Positions 17,054 through 25,202 of a stretch of DNA of 38,746 nt are shown piece by piece. A program made the translations under genes and the position numbers. The notes beneath the pieces are model-generated. The model made no database searches. It saw only the letters and a program-made list of their open reading frames with translations, and was not told the origin of the DNA. The stretch spans positions 1 through 38,746 of the forward strand of contig JAEEUA010000006.1 in assembly GCA_016286775.1 (NCBI GenBank), in the 5' to 3' direction. The first letter of the stretch is position 1. Each line of letters opens with the position of its first letter. This DNA comes from Bacteroidales bacterium. Its GTDB lineage: Bacteria > Bacteroidota > Bacteroidia > Bacteroidales > UBA3663.

Positions 17054-18076
17054 GTGAAAAAATATATTTCAAATATCATCTGTTTCTACCATTGGTGGAG
17101 GTATGGAGTGTGGAATGTCCTCACTCCATCTAAACTATGTACCCCCCTCTTAACCCTCTTTTTTCTATTTAGCCCCCTCTTTTCCTCTCTCAACTCCCTC
17201 TTAACCCCTCTTAACCCCCTCTGTGCCCAGGAACTCAACGCCACGGTCAGCATCAACACGCAACAGATTGACGCATCTCTACGTCCGCGTTTCGAGACGC
17301 TCAAGGAGAGCCTCGAAGAGTTCATCAACGGCCAACAGTGGACAGGCGCTCAGTTTGCCAACGTCGAGAAGATTACCTGCACCTTCGCACTTACCATCAA
17401 CGAAGTCGTACAGTCCGATGTCTATAAGGTTTCCCTCACCGTCCAGGCACGCCGTCCCGTCTATAACGCCACCTACCAGACTATCCTCATCAACTGGCGC
17501 GATGATGTCGTCACCCTGCCCTATCAAGAGGGTGAGAACCTCACTTACAACGAGTTTAATCTCGACAACGAGCTTATTGCCACCATCGCCTTCTACGCCT
17601 ACCTCGTCCTCGGACTCGATTTCGATTCCTTCAGCAGCATGGGGGGCGAGCAGTATCTGCGCAAATGCGAAAGCATCGTCAGCCAGATGCAGTCGTCCGA
17701 CAGCAACGGCTGGAAGGCCTTCGACTCGAAGACTAACCGCCATGCCATCGTTACTGCCCTCCTCGACTCTAATCAGCAGGGGTTCCGCGAGCTATGGTAC
17801 ACCTACCATCGCCAGGGCCTCGACCAGATGGCGCAGTCAGTCGATAAGGGACGTTCCCAGATTTCCTCCTCCTTCGATCAGCTCACTGCAGTACGTTCTG
17901 CTGATGCCATGACTCCGCTCCTCTCCCTCTTCATCAATGCCAAGCTGGACGAACTCGTCAACATCTACAGCGAGGCTCCTATGACCGAGAAGAAGAGCAT
18001 CTATGACCGCCTCACCGACCTTTTCCCCACCTACTCCCGCCAGCTCGCTCCTATCAAGGAAGAATATAAGGAATAA
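17054..18076 (+). CDS. DUF4835 secreted protein
   Basis: A 340-aa protein of the Bacteroidetes DUF4835 family. The mature part starts near ELNATVSINTQQ (about residue 60), and the rest has normal family sequence (FINGQQWTG, INWRDDVVTLPYQ, ELIATIAFYAYLVLGLDFDSF). The start appears to be GTG at 17054, since no in-frame ATG exists before the mature part. The N-terminal 59 residues are unusual: a 30-residue leader, then a hydrophobic core (about 34-57, rich in Leu, Phe, Ser and Pro) encoded by pyrimidine-rich CTCTTAACC repeats. Function is unknown. The neighbour recN starts 4 bp after the stop, so the two are cotranscribed. Confidence 0.85.
   Translation: MKKYISNIICFYHWWRYGVWNVLTPSKLCTPLLTLFFLFSPLFSSLNSLLTPLNPLCAQELNATVSINTQQIDASLRPRFETLKESLEEFINGQQWTGAQFANVEKITCTFALTINEVVQSDVYKVSLTVQARRPVYNATYQTILINWRDDVVTLPYQEGENLTYNEFNLDNELIATIAFYAYLVLGLDFDSFSSMGGEQYLRKCESIVSQMQSSDSNGWKAFDSKTNRHAIVTALLDSNQQGFRELWYTYHRQGLDQMAQSVDKGRSQISSSFDQLTAVRSADAMTPLLSLFINAKLDELVNIYSEAPMTEKKSIYDRLTDLFPTYSRQLAPIKEEYKE
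17146..17216 (+). repeat. Pyrimidine-rich CTCTTAACC repeats inside a signal-peptide region
   Basis: Three copies of CTCTTAACC (17147-17155, 17198-17206, 17208-17216) and intervening CCCTCTTTT-like tracts encode the hydrophobic core of the DUF4835 signal peptide. They are inverted relative to the GGTTAAGAG copies at 17015-17023 and 17034-17042. Confidence 0.8.
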
Positions 18077-18079
18077 ACT

Positions 18080-19777
18080 ATGCTCTTGACTCTAACCATC
18101 GATAATTACGCCCTCATCGACCACCTGGAGTTCCGTCCAGGCCAGGGGCTCACCGTCATCACGGGCGAGACGGGAGCTGGCAAATCCATCATCATGGGAG
18201 CTCTCGGCCTCATCCTCGGTCAACGTGCCGATGCCAAGGCTGTGCGCAACGGGGTCGCCAAATGTATCATCGAAGCGCAGTTCGACATCTCCGCCTATGA
18301 CCTCGAAGGCTTCTTTGCCCAGAACGACCTCGAGTACGACGCCAGCACCACCATCATCCGACGCGAGATCTACGCCACAGGCAAGAGCCGTGCCTTCGTC
18401 AACGACATCCCGGTACAACTGCCTTTGTTGCGTGAGCTCGGCAACCATCTCATCGACATCCATTCGCAGCACCAAAACCTGCTGTTGGGCGACGATGCCT
18501 TCCAGCTCTCCGTCGTCGATGCACTCGCCCATAACCAGGCCGAATATGCGCAATACCGAAGCGTGTACGACCAGCTCGTCACGGAAAATTCGAAACTCAA
18601 AAACCTGAAAGCCCAGGCGGAACGTGATGCACAGGAAGCCGACTACATACGTTTCCAGTTCTCACAGCTCGACGATGCCAACCTCATCGAAGGTGAGCAG
18701 GAAGAGCTCGAATCCGAACAGGAACTGCTCAGTCATGCCGAGGAGATCAAGTCCTGCCTCTGCCAGATGCACGAAGGACTTGATGGCGAAGGCGACGCCA
18801 TCGTACAGATGCTCAAAAGCATCTCCCAGAAGGCACACGAACTGAGCCGCATCTACCCCGACATTACCGAGATTGCCCAGCGTCTCGAAAGTGACTACAT
18901 CGACCTGAAGGACATCGCAGACGATATCGATAGCCGTTCCGAGGACGTCAACTACGACCCGCAGCGCATGGAGCAGGTCGAGGAACGTTTGAGTCTTCTC
19001 TATTCGCTCCAGAAGAAGCACGGAAAGACATCGGTCGAGGAGCTCATCCAACTGCGCGACCAGCTCTTCGAACGCATACAGCACATCGATGGCAGCGACG
19101 AGGAAATAGAGGAACTCCAGCAGAAGGTCAAGCGGCTCACTGCCGAAGCGACCCGATGTGCTGCGATCCTCACCGACACCCGCCGCAAAGCCGCTGCAAA
19201 ACTGCAGCAGGACCTGATTGAGCGCGTCACCTACCTTGGCATGCCCAACCTCCGCTTCCAGGTTTCCATCACCCCTCTGCACTCAAACCCCTCGAACCCT
19301 TCAAACGAGTCCTCCCCCTTCAAGGGAGATAAGAGAGGCGCCGACACCGTCGAGTTCCTTTTCTCTGCGAATAAAAATCAGCCACTCCGACCGGCTGGCG
19401 AAGTGGCTTCGGGCGGCGAAATCAGCCGTCTCATGCTTGGCATCAAGAGTCTGGTGGCCTCGGCACGCACCCTGCCAACCATCATCTTCGACGAAATCGA
19501 CACGGGTGTCTCGGGTGACATCGCCGACCGTATGGGTCGCGTCATGAAGGAGCTATCCACTCACCTGCAAGTCATCACCATCACCCACCTGCCACAGGTC
19601 GCCGGCAAGGGAAATCAACACTTCCGCGTCTTCAAGGCCGACACCGATTCCCAAACCATCACCCACATCGAGCAACTCACGTCCGATCAGCGTCTTCACG
19701 AAATTGCCCGTATGCTCAGTGGTTCCAACATCACTCCCGAAGCTTTGGCCAATGCCCGAACACTCATTGCAGAATAA
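18080..19777 (+). CDS. recN: DNA repair protein RecN with a short insertion
   Basis: A 565-aa SMC-like ATPase for double-strand break repair. The N-terminal Walker A is GETGAGKS (29-36), coiled-coil arms occupy about 150-370, the signature is ASGGEISRLML (near 442), and Walker B is IIFDEIDTGVSG (near 467). The late motif ITHLPQVAGKG is also present. Between VSITP and the conserved EFLFSANKNQPL strand (about 399-419) is a 21-residue, Ser/Asn/Pro-rich stretch. Its DNA is pyrimidine-rich and resembles the repeats upstream of DUF4835. The insertion keeps the frame and lies in a loop of the ATPase head, so the gene is probably functional. It is followed by a strong terminator. Confidence 0.95.
   Translation: MLLTLTIDNYALIDHLEFRPGQGLTVITGETGAGKSIIMGALGLILGQRADAKAVRNGVAKCIIEAQFDISAYDLEGFFAQNDLEYDASTTIIRREIYATGKSRAFVNDIPVQLPLLRELGNHLIDIHSQHQNLLLGDDAFQLSVVDALAHNQAEYAQYRSVYDQLVTENSKLKNLKAQAERDAQEADYIRFQFSQLDDANLIEGEQEELESEQELLSHAEEIKSCLCQMHEGLDGEGDAIVQMLKSISQKAHELSRIYPDITEIAQRLESDYIDLKDIADDIDSRSEDVNYDPQRMEQVEERLSLLYSLQKKHGKTSVEELIQLRDQLFERIQHIDGSDEEIEELQQKVKRLTAEATRCAAILTDTRRKAAAKLQQDLIERVTYLGMPNLRFQVSITPLHSNPSNPSNESSPFKGDKRGADTVEFLFSANKNQPLRPAGEVASGGEISRLMLGIKSLVASARTLPTIIFDEIDTGVSGDIADRMGRVMKELSTHLQVITITHLPQVAGKGNQHFRVFKADTDSQTITHIEQLTSDQRLHEIARMLSGSNITPEALANARTLIAE
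19276..19341 (+). repeat. In-frame low-complexity insertion in recN
   Basis: About 63 bp with CCCTCGAACCCTTCAAA-type units and a short palindrome (CTCCCCCTTCAAGGGAG) interrupt the normally compact RecN head region without breaking the frame. It is related in composition and words (TCGAACC, CCTTTC/CCCTTC) to the 19-bp repeats at 17005-17042 on the opposite strand. Confidence 0.6.
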
Positions 19778-19784
19778 TAGTCTC

Positions 19785-19823
19785 ATCAAGCGCTTTCTCA
19801 ATCGAGAACGCGCTTGATTTTTT
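19785..19823 (+). terminator. Terminator after recN
   Basis: A 9-bp stem (19785-19793 with 19810-19818) extends through an inner TTCTC/GAGAA stem with an AATC loop and is followed by six T (19818-19823). It ends the dnaN-recN transcription unit 8 bp after the recN stop. Confidence 0.92.
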
Positions 19824-19848
19824 CGCTTATAGCATTGCTTTTAATACC

Positions 19849-20285
19849 GAGTTGCTCCATGCTATCACAGCATGACCAATCTTAGCATAAAATGGTCATT
19901 CCACGAACAGCGATAACACTCTATCGGCCGACAGAATACTCTATCCAATCACAGCATAACCAATCTGTGCCAAGAATGGTCATGATGATTATGTAGCGAA
20001 CATCATGTCGGCCGACAAAATACTCCATCCAATTGCCGCATAACCAATCTATGCCAAGAATGGTCATGCTGATTTTGTAGCAAGCATCGTGTCGGCCGTC
20101 AGAGTACTCCATCCAATCACAGCATAACCAATCTATGCCAAGAATGGTCATGCTGATTTTGTAGCAAACATCGTGTCGGCCGTCAGAGTACTCCATCCAA
20201 TCACAGCATAACCAATCTGTGCCAAGAATGGTCATACTGATTATGGAGCAAGCATCGTATCGGCCGTCAGAGTACTCCATCCAAT
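19849..20285. repeat. 84-bp tandem repeat array
   Basis: Four full units of exactly 84 bp start at 19924, 20008, 20092 and 20176, each beginning with TCGGCCG. They are flanked by a degenerate copy (19849-19923) and a truncated one (20260-20285). Each unit can form a hairpin from CATAACCA and TGGTCATG (for example 19955-19962 with 19977-19984). The most diverged copy keeps the pairing with ATGACCA and TGGTCAT. The array fills most of the 606-bp gap between recN and the PL11 fusion gene. It resembles neither CRISPR (the whole unit repeats, with no spacers) nor any coding family I know. Confidence 0.92.
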
Positions 20286-20365
20286 CGTAAAAACATTGTG
20301 ACGCGCGTTAGAGTACTCCATTCCATGTAGTGAACATCCAGCGCGCGTCACAATGTTTTATCTTA
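20284..20365 (-). terminator. Long hairpin downstream of the PL11 gene, probable terminator
   Basis: An 18-bp perfect inverted repeat (20290-20307 with 20342-20359), GC-rich at the loop side, encloses 34 bp. On the minus strand the stem ends in TTTTT, 25-95 bp past the stop of the PL11 fusion gene. The loop contains a shortened version of the neighbouring 84-bp unit (GAGTACTCCAT ... GTAGTGAACATC), so the hairpin and the array share an origin. Confidence 0.65.
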
Positions 20366-20383
20366 TAAATGTACAAAAATCTC

Positions 20384-23300
20384 CTACTTCAGGATTACTC
20401 GCCGAACCTTGACACCATCGGGTGAATTGAGGCGGACGAGATAAACGCTGGAAGCGAGGCGCTGCTGGTGCAAAATGGACTGAAGGTCGGATGGATTCGA
20501 AAGATTGCAATCGGTAATAGTGGCAACGAGCTTACCAGCGATGTCATAGACGTAGCAGTCGCACTGACCTAAATCGGCAGTCACTTGCTGGATGCCTGCG
20601 CCCGAAGTGACACGAATAACGCCATCCTGCATCAATGTCGAGGTATCCCAGCTGAGGCCTTCGGGAAGATCTGGAAGGTCGAACGTAGGTGTACCATCGA
20701 TAGTCTCAGCTACGATAAGCGTAGTTGAGTCGCCATCGGCTGCAGTATAGTTCGGACTAAGCGAGAAATGGAGTGTACCGTTGAGAGTGAGGGTGCCCGC
20801 ACATTCCACCCACGAACGAGAATTGTCGCTATTGGCGTTATTCACCATGTTCAAGTAGATGTCGGATCCCGCTTGCGCATTCAAGTTGCCCAAAGCCTTC
20901 ACGGTTCCCACATTTGACGTAGGCGAAGAAGCGATGCCTGGCTGCAGGGAGGCTCCCGAGTTGAGGGTGAGCGACTGCACGACACCACGGCCCGTGATTG
21001 AAGCTCCGTTCTTGATGGTGACGACGCTGCTACCTGTCATCGTGGCGGTCGCAAAACGACTGTTGAGCTTCAAGGTTCCACTGCTGATTGTCACACCGCC
21101 GGCTTCAGCCAGACAGGTGGTGTTGGAGACGGTCCAAGTACCGCTACCTACCTTATCGACCTTCGAACCAACAATGGTGCCACCAAAGGCAAAATCGGTG
21201 TCCTTGCCGCCGATGGAAAGCGTGTTGACGGTCGATGCCTTCTCACCCTTGTTGTCGATACTGCCTGAACCGGTAAGTTCGCCGATGGCAAAATTCTTGC
21301 CGTTGGTATGCACGGTGCATCCCGACTGGATGTTGAGCGTAGCCTTGCCGAGGCCATAGGTGTTGTTAAACTCGAACGAAGGTGTATAGGAACCGACCTT
21401 GCCGTCCTGATAAGCCTTGATGGTACCTGTGAAGGCACTCCAATTTCCATTGAAGTAGAGACGCACCCAAGTGGCATGCACGTTGAACGTGCCTCCTCCC
21501 GTCAGCGCTCCGGTGTAGTCGCACCGTCCATCGGGATAGATGGTTCCCTCCTGACCCTCGGGAACAACGAATCGTGCTGACTCGGTGTTGCTGGAATAGA
21601 TGGAGTTGTTGTAGCGAAGTGTTCCGCCATTGAACTCAATCACACGGCTGCCGAAGTGGTTGTCACCGAAGTCATAGACAGTACCGCCATTGATGAAGAG
21701 GGTGTCAAAAGTGGGTGCACATTCGAGCTGAAGTGTTCCGCGTCCTTCCTTGTAGATATTGCCCTTGCCGGCATTGGTCGTCTTCTTGAGGCTTCCATTC
21801 AGAATTAGTGTGCCACCACTTACATCGAGTGTGCCGCCACCTGTTCCGATGACAATGGGCTGCGAGGTGGTCATGTCGGATGAGGTGCGGAGCACGGCAC
21901 GATTTTCGAGCTCGATTTTGTCGTTCACACCGCCTACAGAGCCGTAGGACACACCATCTTTGTTGGCCAGTAAGGCAGGCACGAGTACACCACCACGAAC
22001 GAACGTGCCACCCGTATAGGTATGTGCACCACCCATATTTACGGTTCCAGCGCCCTGTAGAGTAACGCTGGCGTTGCCCGTAATGGCACCGCTACCAGAA
22101 ATCTTGTACTCCTTGCTATCTGCCAAGAATGTGACGCTGCCCGGGCTAAGTTCCTCGGCCACATTCACCTCAGTGAGCACCGCATCGTCGCCAAACGTAA
22201 CGTTGTCGCCCGTTACGAAGGTCTGAGTCGAACTGCTGAAGTTGGGTGTGTTGTCAAGATCCCATGCGCTGCTGACGGCACCTGTCCATGCCACATCTTC
22301 AGCGGCACGAGTCTTGAGTACGTGGAGAACGACCTTGCCCTCGTCGAATAAGATGTTGTACTTGACTCCCTTCAAGCCTTCAACTACCAGATTGGCCACA
22401 TCGCCTGTACAGCCTTCGGTATTGATGAGTACGTAGTCACCTTCAGTTGGCGTCTGACTACAAACAAATTCGAGTACTGGAGCACTGTATTGCGGGCCAT
22501 ATTTCCAGTCCTTCTTTTCGATGACAAGTTGTTGAGCACGGACCTGATCGTAGTTATTGGCATCGGTGATGTCGAAAACAATGCGCGAGCCGAAGCCAAG
22601 CAACAGCGAATCGACCTCGATGGTTCCCACTTTATCTGCACCGCCCGGACGGATAACCGAAGCATAGTCGGCCTGGATCGTGGCAAAGCGTCCACCATCG
22701 GAATTCAGTTCGGCAAAGCGGTTGAGCCAGAGACGGCTGTTCTTCAAGGAACCATCGAAGTTGAGCGTGCCCGCCCATATGTCAGTCGGGCCCGAATAAG
22801 TCTGCTCCACATTGGGTAAGGTGAGGATGCCATCACCCTGCTTGACAAGGCGCATAGCTCCTGTAAAGGCTTCGCCCGTCACGTCGAGACGATAATAATC
22901 ATATACGATATCGGTCTGCTGCGTCGTGCATTCGCTTGGAGCTGTTCCCTGCACCCATGAGGGCACATTGAACGTCGTGATGTAAGGAGAAGCTCCAACT
23001 GCAACACTGACAGTGGCATCGGCATTCTCACTGACAAGAACATGCTTGTCGTTAAAAGAAGTGGAAATAGTGCCTCCTGCTGCTACAACCTCACGGCCCA
23101 CTGTGGTTAGCGGCGGAGGTGCGATGGTTATGTTCTCGAGTTCGCCGAGGAAATAGCTGACGTGTGGTGGTTGGTTGTAGCCACACATCTGCCATACCAT
23201 GGCATTGCGATACTGATGGTCATACCACAACGAATAGTTACGCCAGGGCGTCGGATCGGTGGTAGTGTAAATTCGGATATTGTTGGCCGAAGTACGCATG

Positions 23301-24997
23301 ATGACCTCTTCGCGCCAATCGCCAAGGATGTCACCCTGATAACAGGGAGTGGCTTTGGTGTCGTTGTTGGTGATGGACCCCTTGAGGGTAGCGATGGCAT
23401 TTGCCTGTCCGTACTTGAAGATCTGACCGGTTGAGTTACGTGTGGCGCTGCCATTGAACGACTCCTCTTGCAGGTCGCCATCCCAATAGATGCGGAAGTT
23501 GAGTGTTACGCCTGTATTAGTAAGCCCACTTATGTGGTCGTTGACAACACAGCTGATTGGCGTATCGTGACCACTGTAGCCCATAGCACCCGGGAAGTCG
23601 TTGCAGAAATTACCAGCCAGCGAACGTCCATCGTCATTGGGACTGGTCTGACGGTAATAGATCTTCGACGTGGTAGCATCGCGGTAGTTGTTATCTGGCA
23701 GATCCTCGTTGCAGGCGAACTCCTCCTGTCCGTGGATGTAAGGATTGAGGTCGGCCACGTGGTGGGCATCGCCATGACCAAGACCCGTGGTAGAAAGGCC
23801 AAGACCATTGTCATCGATGACCATCGAACCGAAGATAATCTCATCGCGTCCATCCCAATCGACGTCAGCAATGCTATAGTTGTGGTAGCCCTGTCCATAC
23901 CAGGGACCTGGAGAGTTGCAATCCCAGCGCCAGCGCTGCACGAGTTCGTGGGTGGTTGGATTGACATCAAAGGCCACGAACTTGTGGCGGGTATAGATGC
24001 CACGTCCCAGGAAGATGCTGGGCTTCTGACCATCGAGGTAAGGCGCGCCGAAGAAATGCTTCGAGCTGCGGTGACCATAGCCGTCGCCCCAAGCATTCTT
24101 GACGAGGTCGTCGTAAGCCGAACCGCTGAGAAGATGACTCGGGTTCTCGCTCTCTTCCAAGCGAGGCAGTGGATAATCGAGACACTGGTAAGGCTTTCCA
24201 GTTTGTCCATCGACATAGAGCAGGAACTCGGCGCCGCTGTGCATAAACCAGTTGGTACCGCCACCCGTAGCAGCACGATAGTTGAGCGAAGCGTCACCAA
24301 CAACATAGGTCGAACCATCAGCCAAATGAATAGTGGTGCCGTCGGCAGCACGGAAGACGCACTCGGCACGGCCATCGCCATCCCAGTCGTATGCTACAAT
24401 GTTCTGCTCGTTGTTCTGGAAGTCACCCATATTGGGTCCACAGTTGACCCACCAGAGTACGGTGCCGTCAAGCTTCATGCATTCGAAGAGCGAATATTCG
24501 CCGTTGTAGCCGTTCTTGGGATAGCTTGCACTGATTTCGCTCTGGTTGTCGTACTTGATAAGGAGCTCGAGTTCCCCGTCGCCATCGACGTCGGCCATGC
24601 AGACATCGTTGGGCACATAAGTGGAGGTGAGCGAAGTGTCATGCTTGGGAACAATCTCCAAATAGTTCTGCGCCCATACATTGGCAGCAGCAGAGGCCTC
24701 CTGTTCCACACCACGAACAATGGCACGTACGGTAAAGGTATCGGAGTTTGTGCCGTCCTTCACCAGCAGGTTCGAAACCGAAAGGGGGGCGTCGTTCACC
24801 TTGGCGCCATTGCGATAGAGGTTATACTGTGTGTCATAATACTCGTCAGCCTGGATACGCCACGAACAATAGACGCCTTCCGAAGTCTGGACGGCAATAA
24901 GGCCACGATCCAACTGGTCGGTGTTCTGTCGTTGGGCAGATACTGACAACGCGGCAGCACCAAGGGCTGCAATGAAGAATAGCTTGATGGTTCGCAT
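20384..24997 (-). CDS. PL11 rhamnogalacturonan lyase fused to autotransporter-type repeats and a C-terminal sorting tail
   Basis: A secreted protein of 1537 aa with signal peptide (1-21, ending SVSA). Residues about 22-620 are a polysaccharide lyase family 11 beta-propeller, the family that cuts rhamnogalacturonan I by beta-elimination. Ca-binding-like loops appear as DVDGDGELELL (near 137), DWDGDGRAE (near 206) and DVDWDGRDEI (near 379). The late block GDILGDWREEVIMRT to PHVSYFLG (552-615) is typical of the family. Residues about 640-1440 are repetitive Gly/Thr/Asn-rich beta strands of the autotransporter-associated type (for example YTGGTFVRGGVLV, FNGGTLRYNN, ISSGTLKLNS). The last 70 residues (YVYDIAGKLV ... 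YLVRLNSPDGVKVRRVILK) look like a type IX secretion sorting domain. It has its own promoter. Confidence 0.9.
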   Translation of the reverse strand: MRTIKLFFIAALGAAALSVSAQRQNTDQLDRGLIAVQTSEGVYCSWRIQADEYYDTQYNLYRNGAKVNDAPLSVSNLLVKDGTNSDTFTVRAIVRGVEQEASAAANVWAQNYLEIVPKHDTSLTSTYVPNDVCMADVDGDGELELLIKYDNQSEISASYPKNGYNGEYSLFECMKLDGTVLWWVNCGPNMGDFQNNEQNIVAYDWDGDGRAECVFRAADGTTIHLADGSTYVVGDASLNYRAATGGGTNWFMHSGAEFLLYVDGQTGKPYQCLDYPLPRLEESENPSHLLSGSAYDDLVKNAWGDGYGHRSSKHFFGAPYLDGQKPSIFLGRGIYTRHKFVAFDVNPTTHELVQRWRWDCNSPGPWYGQGYHNYSIADVDWDGRDEIIFGSMVIDDNGLGLSTTGLGHGDAHHVADLNPYIHGQEEFACNEDLPDNNYRDATTSKIYYRQTSPNDDGRSLAGNFCNDFPGAMGYSGHDTPISCVVNDHISGLTNTGVTLNFRIYWDGDLQEESFNGSATRNSTGQIFKYGQANAIATLKGSITNNDTKATPCYQGDILGDWREEVIMRTSANNIRIYTTTDPTPWRNYSLWYDHQYRNAMVWQMCGYNQPPHVSYFLGELENITIAPPPLTTVGREVVAAGGTISTSFNDKHVLVSENADATVSVAVGASPYITTFNVPSWVQGTAPSECTTQQTDIVYDYYRLDVTGEAFTGAMRLVKQGDGILTLPNVEQTYSGPTDIWAGTLNFDGSLKNSRLWLNRFAELNSDGGRFATIQADYASVIRPGGADKVGTIEVDSLLLGFGSRIVFDITDANNYDQVRAQQLVIEKKDWKYGPQYSAPVLEFVCSQTPTEGDYVLINTEGCTGDVANLVVEGLKGVKYNILFDEGKVVLHVLKTRAAEDVAWTGAVSSAWDLDNTPNFSSSTQTFVTGDNVTFGDDAVLTEVNVAEELSPGSVTFLADSKEYKISGSGAITGNASVTLQGAGTVNMGGAHTYTGGTFVRGGVLVPALLANKDGVSYGSVGGVNDKIELENRAVLRTSSDMTTSQPIVIGTGGGTLDVSGGTLILNGSLKKTTNAGKGNIYKEGRGTLQLECAPTFDTLFINGGTVYDFGDNHFGSRVIEFNGGTLRYNNSIYSSNTESARFVVPEGQEGTIYPDGRCDYTGALTGGGTFNVHATWVRLYFNGNWSAFTGTIKAYQDGKVGSYTPSFEFNNTYGLGKATLNIQSGCTVHTNGKNFAIGELTGSGSIDNKGEKASTVNTLSIGGKDTDFAFGGTIVGSKVDKVGSGTWTVSNTTCLAEAGGVTISSGTLKLNSRFATATMTGSSVVTIKNGASITGRGVVQSLTLNSGASLQPGIASSPTSNVGTVKALGNLNAQAGSDIYLNMVNNANSDNSRSWVECAGTLTLNGTLHFSLSPNYTAADGDSTTLIVAETIDGTPTFDLPDLPEGLSWDTSTLMQDGVIRVTSGAGIQQVTADLGQCDCYVYDIAGKLVATITDCNLSNPSDLQSILHQQRLASSVYLVRLNSPDGVKVRRVILK

Positions 24998-25039
24998 ATT
25001 CAGATATTTATGTGTGAGCGTAATGTGTTTATGAGGTTA

Positions 25040-25070
25040 CAAAGATAAGCAACAAACTGCACTTTACAAA
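25040..25070 (-). promoter_or_regulatory. Promoter of the PL11 fusion gene
   Basis: TATCTTTG (25047-25040) with TTTG (25070-25067) spaced exactly 19 bp, on the minus strand, is a near-ideal Bacteroidetes promoter 43 bp before the ATG. Together with the upstream terminator it makes the lyase a separate transcription unit from the Sus genes. Confidence 0.85.
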
Positions 25071-25143
25071 ATAATCGGGCAAAAAAACGCGAAAAAAGAC
25101 CAGAATTGGCGATTTGACCCACGAGAATGAAATTGGAGGATAC

Positions 25144-25176
25144 AAAAAAGTACCGATGGCATTTTGCCATCGGTAC
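25144..25176 (-). terminator. Terminator after the SusCD-cargo operon
   Basis: A perfect 12-bp stem (25150-25161 with 25165-25176) and a 3-nt loop are followed on the minus strand by six T (25149-25144). It lies 27 bp past the stop of the 703-aa protein gene. Confidence 0.95.
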
Positions 25177-25202
25177 GAAGATATGAGAATTGATGTAATG
25201 GA

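Noticed and set aside
19849..20285. CRISPR array
   Set aside because: The whole 84-bp unit is repeated with small changes; there are no unique spacers and no cas genes nearby.
23468..24946. 492-aa open frame on the plus strand opposite the PL11 domain
   Set aside because: Antisense to a well-supported lyase with recognisable motifs; no promoter or conserved sequence of its own.
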